From contig CBFIHZ010000004.1 of NCBI GenBank assembly GCA_965662545.1, positions 1 through 64,000 on the forward strand: a DNA stretch of 64,000 bases, given 5' to 3'. The notes below the pieces were generated by a model. It did not search any database. It saw only the letters and a program-made list of their open reading frames with translations, and was not told the origin of the DNA. Position numbers and translations under genes: made by a program. Below, piece by piece: positions 51,006 to 60,482 of the stretch. How positions within the stretch are numbered: the first letter of the stretch is position 1; every line of letters begins with the position of its first letter. The stretch comes from CPC320 sp002684375. GTDB taxonomy: Bacteria > Pseudomonadota > Alphaproteobacteria > Rhodobacterales > Rhodobacteraceae.

Positions 51006-51938
51006 ATGGCTTTATCAATAGGAACCAATAATAGTGCTCTGAACGCTGCGGCCGCGGCCAGCAGCGTGAACAGAAGCATGGAAGTCTCGATGGAAAGGCT
51101 ATCCACCGGGAAACGAATTAATTCTGCCTCGGATGACGCCGCAGGAGTAGCGATTGCTTCACGTTTGACGGCAGAAATACGGGGCACCAATCAAAGCATT
51201 CGTAACGCTTTGGATGGTCAAGCATTAATCGCTACTGCAGAGGGTGCTCACAAGGAAGTTGAAAACATCTTGCAGCGCATGCGTGAAGTCGCGGTGCAAG
51301 CAGCGAACGACACTAACAACACCCAAGACCGCTTAAATCTGCAATCAGAAATGGATGCAATGGTTACAGAAATTGACAGGATAGCTGGAGCCACGACTTG
51401 GGCTAATACGGAATTGTTGGCTGGAACTGGCGCCGACGCCGATGCCAAAGTAGACAGTTCCACAACTTTCTCTTTTCAAGTGGGCGCTTCGACAGGAACA
51501 CCGAACCAAATAGAAGTTTCAATTGGCGCTATGGACGCTGAAACTTTAAACCTAAACACGGATGCACACAAAAACTTGCTTTTAGTTGTTGCTGACGCCG
51601 ATATCGTCGCTGCTGATCATGATGACGGTGGGACTGCTACCACTGCGACTGGTAATGCACTGCAATCTATTGGTCTCATTGACGCGGCGATAGAAACGGT
51701 CAATACCCAAAGATCAGAGCTTGGGGCTGTCTCCAACCGCCTCAATCATACTGTGAATAACCTCACAAACGTGTCGGCCAATTTAAGTTCAGCAAAAGGC
51801 CGTATTGAAGATACGGACTACGCAGTAGAAACAACGAATTTGGCTAAGAACCAAATCCTACAACAAGCGTCAACTGCCATGCTAGCGCAGGCCAATGCAT
51901 CAAAACAAAATGTTTTGGGTTTACTGCAATCTGGCTAA
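51006..51938 (+). CDS. fliC: flagellin
   Basis: Flagellar filament protein of 310 residues. It has the conserved N-terminal D0/D1 domain (ALSIGTNNSALNAAAAASSVNRS, RLSTGKRINSASDDAAG, RNALDGQALIATAEGA) and C-terminal D1/D0 (SELGAVSNRLNHTVNNLTN, GRIEDTDYAVETTNLAKNQI, ASTAMLAQANASKQNVLGLL), with a short variable middle. It is complete and alone: no flaF, flbT, flgK or other flagellar gene is next to it. A ribosome site CGGAG precedes the ATG and a strong terminator follows. A+T-richer codon use than neighbours. It is exported by the flagellar type III apparatus, encoded elsewhere. Confidence 0.96.
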   Translation: MALSIGTNNSALNAAAAASSVNRSMEVSMERLSTGKRINSASDDAAGVAIASRLTAEIRGTNQSIRNALDGQALIATAEGAHKEVENILQRMREVAVQAANDTNNTQDRLNLQSEMDAMVTEIDRIAGATTWANTELLAGTGADADAKVDSSTTFSFQVGASTGTPNQIEVSIGAMDAETLNLNTDAHKNLLLVVADADIVAADHDDGGTATTATGNALQSIGLIDAAIETVNTQRSELGAVSNRLNHTVNNLTNVSANLSSAKGRIEDTDYAVETTNLAKNQILQQASTAMLAQANASKQNVLGLLQSG

Positions 51939-51965
51939 CGCTACTAACGGCCGGACATGCTGACG

Positions 51966-51997
51966 AAAGGGCTCGCGAGGTGCGAGCCCTTTTTTTC
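51966..51997 (+). terminator. rho-independent terminator of flagellin
   Basis: Perfect 11-base stem AAAGGGCTCGC (51966-51976) / GCGAGCCCTTT (51982-51992) with loop GAGGT, running into a run of seven or more T. Textbook intrinsic terminator 27 bases after the stop. Confidence 0.92.
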
Positions 51998-52410
51998 GTC
52001 TGAGCTGTAAACTTTTTACGATAACGTTTGGGCTGTCCCGAGCCTTTTAAAAATTAATCTAAGCGCCAATTTAGCTTTGATTGAAATGGTACCGCCCCAA
52101 CGGCCTAAATAAAATTTTGCTGTGTTGTGTATCTTATAAAGAATATAAACTATTGATTATATTTAGAGTTTCTTACCCATACCAGAATCAGAACCACGAT
52201 TGAATTCATTAGAAATTTGAGGACCTGCTACTCAGGCGCTCTTACGGGAACATACCGAACTCCAGTCGATGAGTGTCAAATAGATACAGGGGCCCTATCG
52301 ACCTCGAAAACAGGGCGGCACGACTGAAAAGGCGTATATACTAGAGTGGGTAATGCTTGTGGTGATTAAGATTTATAATTTTAATCATATATTGATAAAA
52401 TAATGGGGTC
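51998..52410. other. 413-base A+T-rich intergenic stretch
   Basis: Between the flagellin terminator and the stop of the thiE-like gene. No reading frame, RNA fold or repeat that I can support was seen. The composition matches the flank upstream of flagellin. Confidence 0.5.
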
Positions 52411-53034
52411 CTATGTAGGCATCGCTGCAATAAGCGCGGCGAGTGTTTTCTCGGGTGCTTGCGTCGTCCAAATTTCTGGACCGATGGCAAAGAAGTCGCT
52501 GACTGGGGCCAGTTGGGCAATCAGGTCTTCGCTTACCCCCCCCTCAGCAACAACTGGAAGTTCTATCATTTCTGACCACCATGCGAACAATGCGTGGTCT
52601 GCTGAGACACCGTCTCCCAAAGGTGAGCTGCCGATGGGACCAAAGCTGATATAGTCGGCACCGGACTCGGCAGCCGAAATCCCATCATGGCGCAGCGCGC
52701 CACAAAATGCGCCAATGATGGCATCCGGACCCAGCACCTTGCGGGTTTTGCGCACTGATCGGGCTGCGTCGGTTAGATGAACCCCGTCCAGTCCCAGCGG
52801 TTCAACCAGCAAAAGGTGCTGCTCAATTACCAAGGCCACATCGCGGGCATGGGTGACCGGGCGCAGAGCATCGGCTGTCCGGCTGATAGTGTCTTGATCT
52901 TGCGAGGACAGGGCCAGACGGACGCAGGCAATCTGTTGGGCGTCAAGCACGCGTGCCAGTTGGTCGGGAAACTGCTCAATGTCACATTCGGACGGTGAAA
53001 TAAGGTAGAGTTGTGGCTGTTCAGTGTCGGCCAT
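52411..53034 (-). CDS. thiE: thiamine-phosphate synthase family protein
   Basis: TIM-barrel protein of 207 residues of the ThiE/TenI family. It has QLYLISPSECDIEQF, LGLDGVHLTDAARSVRKTRKVLGPDAIIGAFCG, GADYISFGPIGSSPLGDGV and LPVVAEGGVSEDLI, matching strands 4-8 with the phosphate-binding loop. In thiamine synthesis it joins the pyrimidine and thiazole units; the segment after DGVH and the missing GRSTH motif mean it could instead be a TenI-like or diverged paralogue. The ATG at 53034 follows GGAG; the frame upstream to 53514 overlaps trmJ and is not used. No TPP riboswitch is seen upstream. Confidence 0.78.
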   Translation of the reverse strand: MADTEQPQLYLISPSECDIEQFPDQLARVLDAQQIACVRLALSSQDQDTISRTADALRPVTHARDVALVIEQHLLLVEPLGLDGVHLTDAARSVRKTRKVLGPDAIIGAFCGALRHDGISAAESGADYISFGPIGSSPLGDGVSADHALFAWWSEMIELPVVAEGGVSEDLIAQLAPVSDFFAIGPEIWTTQAPEKTLAALIAAMPT

Positions 53035-53253
53035 GGGGGCGCTCCATATTCGGTTGATCTGTCTTAGCGTGGAAACCAGAGTTTGACCATAAGCTGCAGG
53101 TTTTACGGGATAAGTATCGGTTGGAATATCTGCGCGAACCGGCGCGGTGGGTCGCAGCCCTGCATTGTGATAAATCTTACCGGCACGCAGGTGTTTGCGC
53201 TTTCCTTGATGGTCAAGATCGCTTACCCCGCTTGCACCGTACAGGAGTGAGTG

Positions 53254-54006
53254 ATGTCCACAGATATACCCCAACCCGCGTTTGTTCTGGTGCGCCCGCA
53301 AATGGGCGAAAACGTCGGTGCGGCAGCGCGTGCCATGTGGAATTTCGAACTTGATCGGATGCGGATTGTGGCGCCGCGTGATGGTTGGCCGAATCCCAAA
53401 GCGGTGGCAATGGCCAGTGGTGCCGGGCGATTGCTTGATGAGGCGCAACTTTCGGATAGGGTGATCGATGCAGTGGCCGATTGTACTTATGTCTTTGCCA
53501 CAACGGCCCGGCACCGTGGTCTGACCAAGCCGATTTTTTCACCCGAGCGGGCGATGGAATTGGCGCGCGAGAAAATCGCAGCCGGCGAAAGAGTGGCGGT
53601 CCTGTTCGGTCCGGAACGGGCGGGATTGGAAAATGAGGACGTGGCGCAGGCCAATGCGATCATCTCGGTGCCGGTTAATCCAGAGTTTGCCAGCCTTAAT
53701 TTGGCACAATGCGTGCTGCTGACGGCGTATGAATGGCGTCGGCAAAGCGTCGCGCACCCAAAGCAGGGCTATGAAATGGGCAAGACTGATTGGGCCGAGG
53801 CAATTGAGATCGAAAAACTTGCAGAGCATTACGAAACGCGTCTGACTCAGGCTGGTTTTTTTTTCCCCGCCACAAAAGCCGACGGTATGAAGGTCAATCT
53901 GCGCAACATGTGGTCACGGATGCGTCTGACCCGGGCGGATGTGCAAATGTTGCATGGTGTCATGCGCCAGATGGTCAGATGGGCGGGGCGGTCTGGCAAC
54001 AGCTGA
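53254..54006 (+). CDS. trmJ: tRNA methyltransferase, TrmJ-like (SPOUT)
   Basis: SPOUT-class RNA methyltransferase of 250 residues, TrmH family group 1. It has FVLVRPQMGENVGAAARAMWNF, VFATTARHRGLTKPIFSPERA, VAVLFGPERAGLENEDVAQANAIISVPVNPEFASLNLAQCVLL, the knotted SAM-binding C-half. TrmJ methylates the ribose at position 32 of tRNAs. The ATG at 54254-type longer reading is not needed: the ATG at 53254 follows ACAGGAG. It is divergent from the thiE-like gene. Confidence 0.92.
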   Translation: MSTDIPQPAFVLVRPQMGENVGAAARAMWNFELDRMRIVAPRDGWPNPKAVAMASGAGRLLDEAQLSDRVIDAVADCTYVFATTARHRGLTKPIFSPERAMELAREKIAAGERVAVLFGPERAGLENEDVAQANAIISVPVNPEFASLNLAQCVLLTAYEWRRQSVAHPKQGYEMGKTDWAEAIEIEKLAEHYETRLTQAGFFFPATKADGMKVNLRNMWSRMRLTRADVQMLHGVMRQMVRWAGRSGNS

Positions 54007-54111
54007 GACCGCGCGGCTTATTGCGGCACCAGATTTCAGTCTGAATAGACGCCTCAGACCGCGGGTGCGGGGTGCGGTTGGTCGCGGTCAGGCCTCATAT
54101 GCGCTGCAGCG

Positions 54112-54381
54112 TCAGACCGCCAAACGTCCGATGAAAAAGCCGAGTTTAAACATGGCGCTTTCGGGTTGTCCTTGGTCGCTTGCCTGTGCAGACTGGGCTT
54201 GCGCCGCACTTTTGTTGTCGTAATTGCCCGAACTGCGCACGAGGAGCATAATGTCATCCAAAAAACGTTCAGTTTCCACCTGACCTTTGGCGAACCGCGC
54301 TGACATGCCTTCTTGGACCATCAGTGCATAGGCCTGTTGTTTCCAGTAAACAGTTTGTTCGGCGGTGAATGTATGGGACAT
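54112..54381 (-). CDS. hypothetical protein
   Basis: Predicted product of 89 residues. The first half, TAEQTVYWKQQAYALMVQEGMSARFAKGQVETERFLDDIMLLV, is probably two helices; the middle is Gln/Ala/Ser-rich and unstructured; the end FKLGFFIGRLAV may be a short amphipathic or membrane segment. No family recognised. It is convergent with trmJ and followed, on the other side, by the ctaA promoter region. Confidence 0.65.
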   Translation of the reverse strand: MSHTFTAEQTVYWKQQAYALMVQEGMSARFAKGQVETERFLDDIMLLVRSSGNYDNKSAAQAQSAQASDQGQPESAMFKLGFFIGRLAV

Positions 54382-54678
54382 CTGTCAGGCTCCTTTGCAC
54401 TATAGAAGTAACGGTCAAAATATGCGCATTTGAGTCTATAAACTCGAAATCCTTAAATCATTTACAACATTCTCTTTTCTTCCTTCAGGGCGACCGTTTT
54501 GCGCGCGTAGAGCGCAAGACGTGGATGCGCGTATTTTAAGGGGCCATCCGCCAGCTAGAGAATTTGGCGATGGCAGAGCGGTCTGCGACAAATGGTGTGT
54601 GAACTGAAGACGAGGAGCGCCTTGAAGGCATTGGCTGTGTGGCCTATCTTTTGCGGGACCGATCATGGGAGACAGGCG

Positions 54679-55821
54679 ATGAGCAAAACCCGCAGTATAT
54701 TCGAGGATGTGGCGCAGCAGGTGCCGTCATCGGCGGCTCCGGCGGGTGGTTTGATCGATGCGCCTGCTGGGCGAGGCCGAGGTTTGACCCGGATCTGGCT
54801 GGGGCTTTTGTTCGCATTGGTGGTGTTAATGATCTTGGTTGGGGGGCTAACGCGGCTGACCGATAGTGGCCTCAGCATCACCGAATGGCGCCCAGTCACC
54901 GGTGCGGTGCCACCACTGAGTGCGGCCGACTGGCAATCAGAATTCGAAAAATACCAAACCATCCCCGAATATCAGCTTCAAAACAAAGGAATGACCCTGT
55001 CGGAGTTCAAGGTTATTTATTGGTGGGAATGGGGGCACCGGCAACTTGGCCGGGTGATTGGTCTTGTGTGGGCGATTGGTTTCTTTGGGCTGTTACTGAG
55101 CCGTCGCATGCCGCGCGGTTGGAGTATGCGTCTGCTGGCAATCGGCGCTTTAGGTGGGCTACAGGGGGCTATTGGGTGGTGGATGGTGGCCAGTGGTCTG
55201 AGCGGTACCATGCTTGATGTCGCCAGTTACCGGTTGGCTACGCATTTGGGACTGGCCTTTGTTATCCTCGGGGCGATCACATGGTTTTCGCTCGTGCTCG
55301 GGCGCTCGGACCGCGATTTGATGCAGGCCCGCAGGCAGCGCGAGACGGGGCTTATGCGGATGACCACCTTTTTGTTAGGCTTAGCCTTTATACAGATTAT
55401 TTTCGGTGCACTGGTTGCTGGAATCGATGCGGGTCGCAATTATATCGACTGGCCGCTGATGGCGGGTGGTATCTTGCCTCCTGATCCGTTCGATCTTACG
55501 CCTTGGTGGCGGAATTTTTTTGAGAACGACGGTTTAGTGCAGTTTGTTCATAGGATGGCGGGCTATATTTTGTTCGCTTTTGGAGCATTCGTGTGGTGGC
55601 GTGCACGCGCCTCGACCAGTGATGCGGTACGGCTTGGTTTTCATTTTGTTATGGGTATGATGCTGGTACAGATGGTACTGGGGATTGTGACGGTCATGCA
55701 TTCTGCTCCGTGGAATTTGGCAATCCTGCACCAACTTGGGGCAATTTTATTGTGGGTTTTCTGCCTACAGGCCCGATTTAGAACCGGCTATCCGGTGTTT
55801 GTATCCTTAAGGAGACGGTGA
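54679..55821 (+). CDS. ctaA: haem A synthase (COX15/CtaA)
   Basis: Inner-membrane enzyme of 380 residues converting haem O to haem A for cytochrome aa3 oxidase. It has eight hydrophobic segments, the N-terminal GGLTRLTDSGLSITEWRPVTGAVPP, the haem-ligand His regions WWEWGHRQLGR, YRLATHLGLAF, FVHRMAGYILF and ILHQLGAILL, as expected for alphaproteobacterial COX15. The ATG at 54679 follows GGGAGA; the frame upstream is untranslated. It overlaps the start of the M32 gene by one base of its stop (AAGGAGACGGTGATG). Confidence 0.95.
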   Translation: MSKTRSIFEDVAQQVPSSAAPAGGLIDAPAGRGRGLTRIWLGLLFALVVLMILVGGLTRLTDSGLSITEWRPVTGAVPPLSAADWQSEFEKYQTIPEYQLQNKGMTLSEFKVIYWWEWGHRQLGRVIGLVWAIGFFGLLLSRRMPRGWSMRLLAIGALGGLQGAIGWWMVASGLSGTMLDVASYRLATHLGLAFVILGAITWFSLVLGRSDRDLMQARRQRETGLMRMTTFLLGLAFIQIIFGALVAGIDAGRNYIDWPLMAGGILPPDPFDLTPWWRNFFENDGLVQFVHRMAGYILFAFGAFVWWRARASTSDAVRLGFHFVMGMMLVQMVLGIVTVMHSAPWNLAILHQLGAILLWVFCLQARFRTGYPVFVSLRRR

Positions 55822-57296
55822 TGCCCGCTTATGAAGACTTAATGTCGTTCCAAAGCCAGACCGAAGCACTGGCACAGATTTCCGGCAGGCAGGATTGGGA
55901 TCAGGAAACCATGATGCCCTCAGGAGCAGCCGACCAACGGGGCGAGGAAAGCGCCGCGATGGAAGGCGTTATGCATGCCAGACGCAGCGATCCGCGCATT
56001 GGGGAGTGGTTGATCCAGTGTGAGGATGCAGACCTAGATGCGGTTGCACGGGCGCAATTGCGCCATATCCGTCACAGGTATGACCGCACCTGCAAAGTGC
56101 CAGCACGGCTGGCGGCCGAACTCGCCCGTGTGACCAGCCTTGCTCAAGGCGTCTGGGCGGCGGCGCGTGAGGCTGATAATTTTTCAGCGTTTGCCCCAAA
56201 ATTGACTGAGGTTCTGGCGCTGCGTCGTGAAGAGGGGGCGGCATTGGCGGATGGCGGTGATGTATATGACGCCCTTCTTGACGGCTATGAAACGTCGATC
56301 AAAGCCACGGAGATTGAGACGATGTTTGGTGCGATGCGGCCGCGTCTGGTGGCACTGCGTAGGGCGGTTCTAGACCAGCCTGCGCCGGAGCCGCTGGCCG
56401 GGCATTTTGAGAGTGATCTTCAAATGCGCTTTGCCCACAACTTGGCCGAAACCTTTGGGTACGATTTGACGCGCGGGCGTTTAGATAAGTCTGTGCATCC
56501 ATTCTCTATGGGGTCAGGCGATGACACGCGGATCACCACGCGGACGGCTGTAGATGACCCGTTTAACTGTATCTACTCAACCATCCACGAGGTTGGTCAT
56601 GCCGCTTACGAGCAAAATATTGCGCCCGCGTACCGTTTGACGCCACTGGGCTGCGGTGTTTCGATGGGGGTGCATGAAAGCCAGTCGCGGATTTATGAAA
56701 ACCAGTTGGGTCGCAGCAGAGCCTTTACCGGCTGGATGTTCGGCAAGATGAAAGACGCGTTTGGCCCGTTTGGTATCGCGGATGAAGAGGCGTTTTACGC
56801 GACAGTGAACCGCGTTTCAAATGGCTATATCCGCACCGAGGCCGACGAGGTGCAATATAATCTGCATATCATGATGCGTTTTGATCTGGAGCGGGCGCTA
56901 ATCAGCGGTGATTTGGCAGTAGGTGATCTTGAGGCCGCTTGGAACGACCGCTTTGCTGCAGATTTTGGGTATCAGGTAGATCGGCCGTCGCACGGCGTGC
57001 TGCAGGATGTACATTGGTCTGTGGGTCTGTTTGGGTATTTCCCGACCTACGCGCTGGGCAACGTCTATGCCGGGTGTCTTTATCAGGCGCTGCGCACGGA
57101 TGTGCCAGACCTGGACAACCAGCTTGCGGCAGGCGATTTGACCGCTGCAACCGGTTGGCTGGGCCATCACGTTCAACGCCATGGCGGCTTTTATGAACCG
57201 CGCGAGGTGATTACAAAAGCGGCGCGCCAATTGCCTTCAGAATTGCCTCTTTTAAAGTATCTCGAGGATAAGTTCAGCGATCTGTACCGGCTTTAA
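55821..57296 (+). CDS. carboxypeptidase M32
   Basis: Metallocarboxypeptidase of 491 residues of the thermostable carboxypeptidase (M32) family, cytoplasmic. The zinc site is IHEVGHAAYEQN (HExxH) with a downstream Glu in VHESQSRIYENQLGRS; IRTEADEVQYNLHIMMRFDLER is another hallmark. It trims C-terminal residues from peptides. The start is ATG 55821 after AAGGAG, whose A is the last base of ctaA, so the two genes are coupled. Confidence 0.95.
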   Translation: MPAYEDLMSFQSQTEALAQISGRQDWDQETMMPSGAADQRGEESAAMEGVMHARRSDPRIGEWLIQCEDADLDAVARAQLRHIRHRYDRTCKVPARLAAELARVTSLAQGVWAAAREADNFSAFAPKLTEVLALRREEGAALADGGDVYDALLDGYETSIKATEIETMFGAMRPRLVALRRAVLDQPAPEPLAGHFESDLQMRFAHNLAETFGYDLTRGRLDKSVHPFSMGSGDDTRITTRTAVDDPFNCIYSTIHEVGHAAYEQNIAPAYRLTPLGCGVSMGVHESQSRIYENQLGRSRAFTGWMFGKMKDAFGPFGIADEEAFYATVNRVSNGYIRTEADEVQYNLHIMMRFDLERALISGDLAVGDLEAAWNDRFAADFGYQVDRPSHGVLQDVHWSVGLFGYFPTYALGNVYAGCLYQALRTDVPDLDNQLAAGDLTAATGWLGHHVQRHGGFYEPREVITKAARQLPSELPLLKYLEDKFSDLYRL

Positions 57297-57400
57297 CCAC
57301 ATGATATAGCATCGCTGGAAAAACCCATCGTGACGGGCTGTTTGCGTAATGCAGCCGCCACGAAGCTATTGTTTGTTCCTAGGTTTATACATTATGTGAG

Positions 57401-57433
57401 CCCGAACGTCCGCATGTAAGGGGACGTTCTGGG
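57401..57433. terminator. hairpin between gyrA and the M32 gene
   Basis: Arms GAACGTCC (57404-57411) and GGACGTTC (57422-57429), 8 bases perfect, extended by CCC/GGG with a one-base bulge. It lies in the convergent gap of M32 and gyrA; no T-run on either side, so a weak terminator at best. Confidence 0.35.
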
Positions 57434-57463
57434 CGATTGAAAAGCCGTTTATCGTCGCAGGGT

Positions 57464-60229
57464 CTAGGTCTCGCCGGATTCGGCCTCGCCTTCGATCACA
57501 TCCTCTTGGTCGCCTTGATCGGCAATCCAAGCCACCGAAACGACTTCTTCGCCTTTGGCCGTGTTAAACACCCGCACGCCGCCAGCGCTGCGCGAGCGAA
57601 ACGAAATCCCTTCCACCGGGACCCGAATTGACTGTCCGTTTGAGGTCGCTAGCATGATCTGGTCATCAAGCTCGACCGGGAAGCTGGCCAATAAACGGCC
57701 GCCACGCATAGCTTTGTCCATCGCCGACACGCCCATACCGCCGCGCCCGCGTAACGGATAGTCGTGGCTGCTGGACAGTTTGCCGGCGCCGTTCGCAGTT
57801 ATTGTCAGAATCAGGTTTTCTGCAGCGGACATCTCAGCATAGCGTTCGGGGCTGATCCTCGCGTTGACATTGGCGTCTTCGTCATCTGGGAGCTCTGCAT
57901 CATCGGCCAGGCCCGCCACAGCGCGCCGCATTTTAAGATAGGCTACGCGCTCGTCTGAGCTGGCTTCAAAATGGCGAATAATCGACATCGAGACAAGGGT
58001 GTCGTCGCCACTGAGTTTAATGCCGCGCACCCCTACCGAGGCACGGCTGTTAAACACCCGCACGTCCGTGGCCGAAAAGCGGATCGCGCGGCCCGAACTT
58101 GTGGTCAACATCACGTCGTCTTCATTGGAGGCAATCCGCGCATTGATCAGTGTGGTCTCGGCATGTTCGTTCTCGAACTTCATAGCGATCTTGCCGTTGC
58201 GCATCACGTTGGTGAAATCCGACAGCTTGTTGCGGCGCACGGTGCCTGCAGAGGTGGCAAATACCACTTGCAGATCATCCCAGTCTTTTTCGTCCCGATC
58301 GACGGGCATGATGGCGGCGATAGAGACCCCCGATGGTATTGGCAGAATATTGACAACAGCCTTGCCTTTCGAGGTCCGCCCCCCCTGTGGCAGGCGCCAG
58401 GTCTTCAGCTTGTACACCATGCCATCCGTGGTGAAGAATAACAGCTGAGTGTGGGTATTGGCGACAAATAAAGTCGTGACGACATCATCGTCCTTTGTGG
58501 ACATGCCTGACAGACCCTTGCCACCGCGGCGTTGGGCGCGAAAATCCCCCAGCGGTGTGCGCTTGATATAGCCGGTCTGGGTGACTGTTACCACCATATC
58601 GGCGCGTTCGATCAAATCCTCATCGTCCATATCGCCGGCCCAGTCGACAATTTCGGTGCGGCGGGGGACCGCAAATTGGTCCCGGACCTCAGTCAACTCA
58701 TTGGCAATGATCGCCATGATCCGGTCACGCGAGCCGAGAATTTCGAGGTATTCGCGGATTTTTCCTGCCAGTTCCTGCAACTCATCCGTCACTTCTTTGA
58801 CCCCGATCTGGGTCAGGCGTTGCAACCGCAACTCAAGGATAGCCCGGGCTTGGGTCTCGGATAGAAAATAGGTATCATCTTCGTTAATCTTGTGGGTCGG
58901 ATCATCGATGAGCTTGATATATTCAACAATGTCATGGGCGGGCCAACGCCGGGCCATCAGCTTTTGACGGGCCTCGGCGGCATCGGCTGACGCGCGAATT
59001 GTGGCGACAACTTCATCGACGTTGGATACAGCCACGGCCAGACCGCACAAAATGTGGCTGCGCTCGCGGGCTTTTCGCAGCTCAAAGGCTGTGCGGCGCG
59101 CCACCACATCTTCGCGAAAATCAATGAATGAGGTTAAAAACCGTCGCAATGTCAGCTGTTCGGGGCGGCCACCATTCAGCGCCAGCATGTTACAGCCGAA
59201 GTAGGTTTGCATTGGGGTAAACCGGTAAAGCTGGTTCAGCACCACTTCGGGCGTTGCATCGCGTTTCAGTTCGATCACCACGCGCACGCCGTTGCGATCG
59301 GACTCATCTTGCACATGGGCGATATTCTCGATTTTTTTCTCACGAACTTGTTCGGCGATTTTTTCGATCATCGACGCTTTGTTCACCTGATAGGGAATTT
59401 CGTCGATAACAATCGCGTAACGGTCTTTGCGAATTTCCTCGACCCGGGTTTTGGAGCGGATGATAACGCTGCCACGTCCCTCAAGATAGGCTTTACGCGC
59501 GCCAGAGCGCCCAAGCATCGTGGCTCCAGTCGGGAAATCAGGTCCCGGTACATAATCGATCAGTTGTTCGCTGGTCAGGTCCGGGTCTTCAATCAGCGCA
59601 AGCGTGGCGTTGATCACTTCGCCCAGATTGTGGGGTGGGATATTGGTGGCCATACCGACGGCAATCCCGCCTGCGCCATTGACCAGCATATTTGGAAACC
59701 GCGCGGGCAGAACGGTTGGTTCGCGGTCTTTACCGTCATAATTGTCTTGGAAATCGACGGTATCTTTATCAATGTCGGCCAGAATAAAGGCTGCTGGCTT
59801 ATCCATCCGGACTTCAGTATAGCGCATCGCGGCTGGGTTATCACCATCCATTGAGCCAAAATTACCCTGCCCATCGAGCAAAGGCAGAGACATCGAGAAA
59901 TCCTGCGCCATGCGCACCAGCGCATCGTAGATCGCACTGTCGCCATGCGGGTGGTATTTACCCATCACATCGCCGACGGGCCGCGCTGATTTTCGATAGG
60001 ATTTATCATGCGTATTACCGGTCTCGTTCATCGCATAAAGTATTCGGCGGTGCACTGGCTTTAGGCCGTCCCGCAAGTCTGGGATGGCGCGCGAGACAAT
60101 CACACTCATTGCATAGTCAAGATAAGAGGTTTTCATCTCGTCAGTGATGGACACAGACGGGCCGTCGTAAGTCGCGCGATAAATTGAATTTTCTTCTTCG
60201 TTATTAGTATCTTCTGGCGTATCGCTCAC
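57464..60229 (-). CDS. gyrA: DNA gyrase subunit A
   Basis: Type IIA topoisomerase subunit of 921 residues. The catalytic Tyr137 is in PAAMRYTEVRM; the quinolone-resistance region HPHGDSAIYDALVRMAQDFS keeps Ser98 and Asp102 (E. coli 83 and 87), so it is a sensitive-type allele. The GyrA box QRRGGKGLSGM separates it from ParC, and the C-terminal beta-pinwheel (repeats ending at LSSSHDYPLRGRGGMG and RVFNTAKGEEVV) is complete. It starts at GTG 60229. The acidic C-tail is DVIEGEAESGET. Confidence 0.98.
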   Translation of the reverse strand: MSDTPEDTNNEEENSIYRATYDGPSVSITDEMKTSYLDYAMSVIVSRAIPDLRDGLKPVHRRILYAMNETGNTHDKSYRKSARPVGDVMGKYHPHGDSAIYDALVRMAQDFSMSLPLLDGQGNFGSMDGDNPAAMRYTEVRMDKPAAFILADIDKDTVDFQDNYDGKDREPTVLPARFPNMLVNGAGGIAVGMATNIPPHNLGEVINATLALIEDPDLTSEQLIDYVPGPDFPTGATMLGRSGARKAYLEGRGSVIIRSKTRVEEIRKDRYAIVIDEIPYQVNKASMIEKIAEQVREKKIENIAHVQDESDRNGVRVVIELKRDATPEVVLNQLYRFTPMQTYFGCNMLALNGGRPEQLTLRRFLTSFIDFREDVVARRTAFELRKARERSHILCGLAVAVSNVDEVVATIRASADAAEARQKLMARRWPAHDIVEYIKLIDDPTHKINEDDTYFLSETQARAILELRLQRLTQIGVKEVTDELQELAGKIREYLEILGSRDRIMAIIANELTEVRDQFAVPRRTEIVDWAGDMDDEDLIERADMVVTVTQTGYIKRTPLGDFRAQRRGGKGLSGMSTKDDDVVTTLFVANTHTQLLFFTTDGMVYKLKTWRLPQGGRTSKGKAVVNILPIPSGVSIAAIMPVDRDEKDWDDLQVVFATSAGTVRRNKLSDFTNVMRNGKIAMKFENEHAETTLINARIASNEDDVMLTTSSGRAIRFSATDVRVFNSRASVGVRGIKLSGDDTLVSMSIIRHFEASSDERVAYLKMRRAVAGLADDAELPDDEDANVNARISPERYAEMSAAENLILTITANGAGKLSSSHDYPLRGRGGMGVSAMDKAMRGGRLLASFPVELDDQIMLATSNGQSIRVPVEGISFRSRSAGGVRVFNTAKGEEVVSVAWIADQGDQEDVIEGEAESGET

Positions 60230-60357
60230 GTTAATTTGCCTGCTCTTTGTTATCAGTTACCGTTATCCTAAAAATGGTATAACAGAGCCTGTGTGGGGTG
60301 CGCAATGGCGCGGAAACCAAGATGAAAAAAACTTTCAGTGACGGTTCACACAGCGTA

Positions 60358-60370
60358 GGTGCTCAGCACC
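60358..60370. promoter_or_regulatory. short palindrome upstream of gyrA
   Basis: GGTGCT-C-AGCACC, perfect 6-base arms, 129 bases upstream of the gyrA start. It could be an operator or a small hairpin. Confidence 0.25.
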
Positions 60371-60482
60371 GAACATGAGATACGCAAACCCAGAGTGATA
60401 GAGATTTTCTGAAATCTGGGGTCTTTGTTTTTACAGTCGTCGGGTCCACCAAACGATGATCTGGCAGACCGAACAGGTGGTT

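Noticed and set aside
53035..53514. N-terminal extension of the thiE-like frame (160 codons)
   Set aside because: It overlaps the trmJ gene on the other strand, is Arg/His/Pro-rich and the GGAG ribosome site points to the ATG at 53034.
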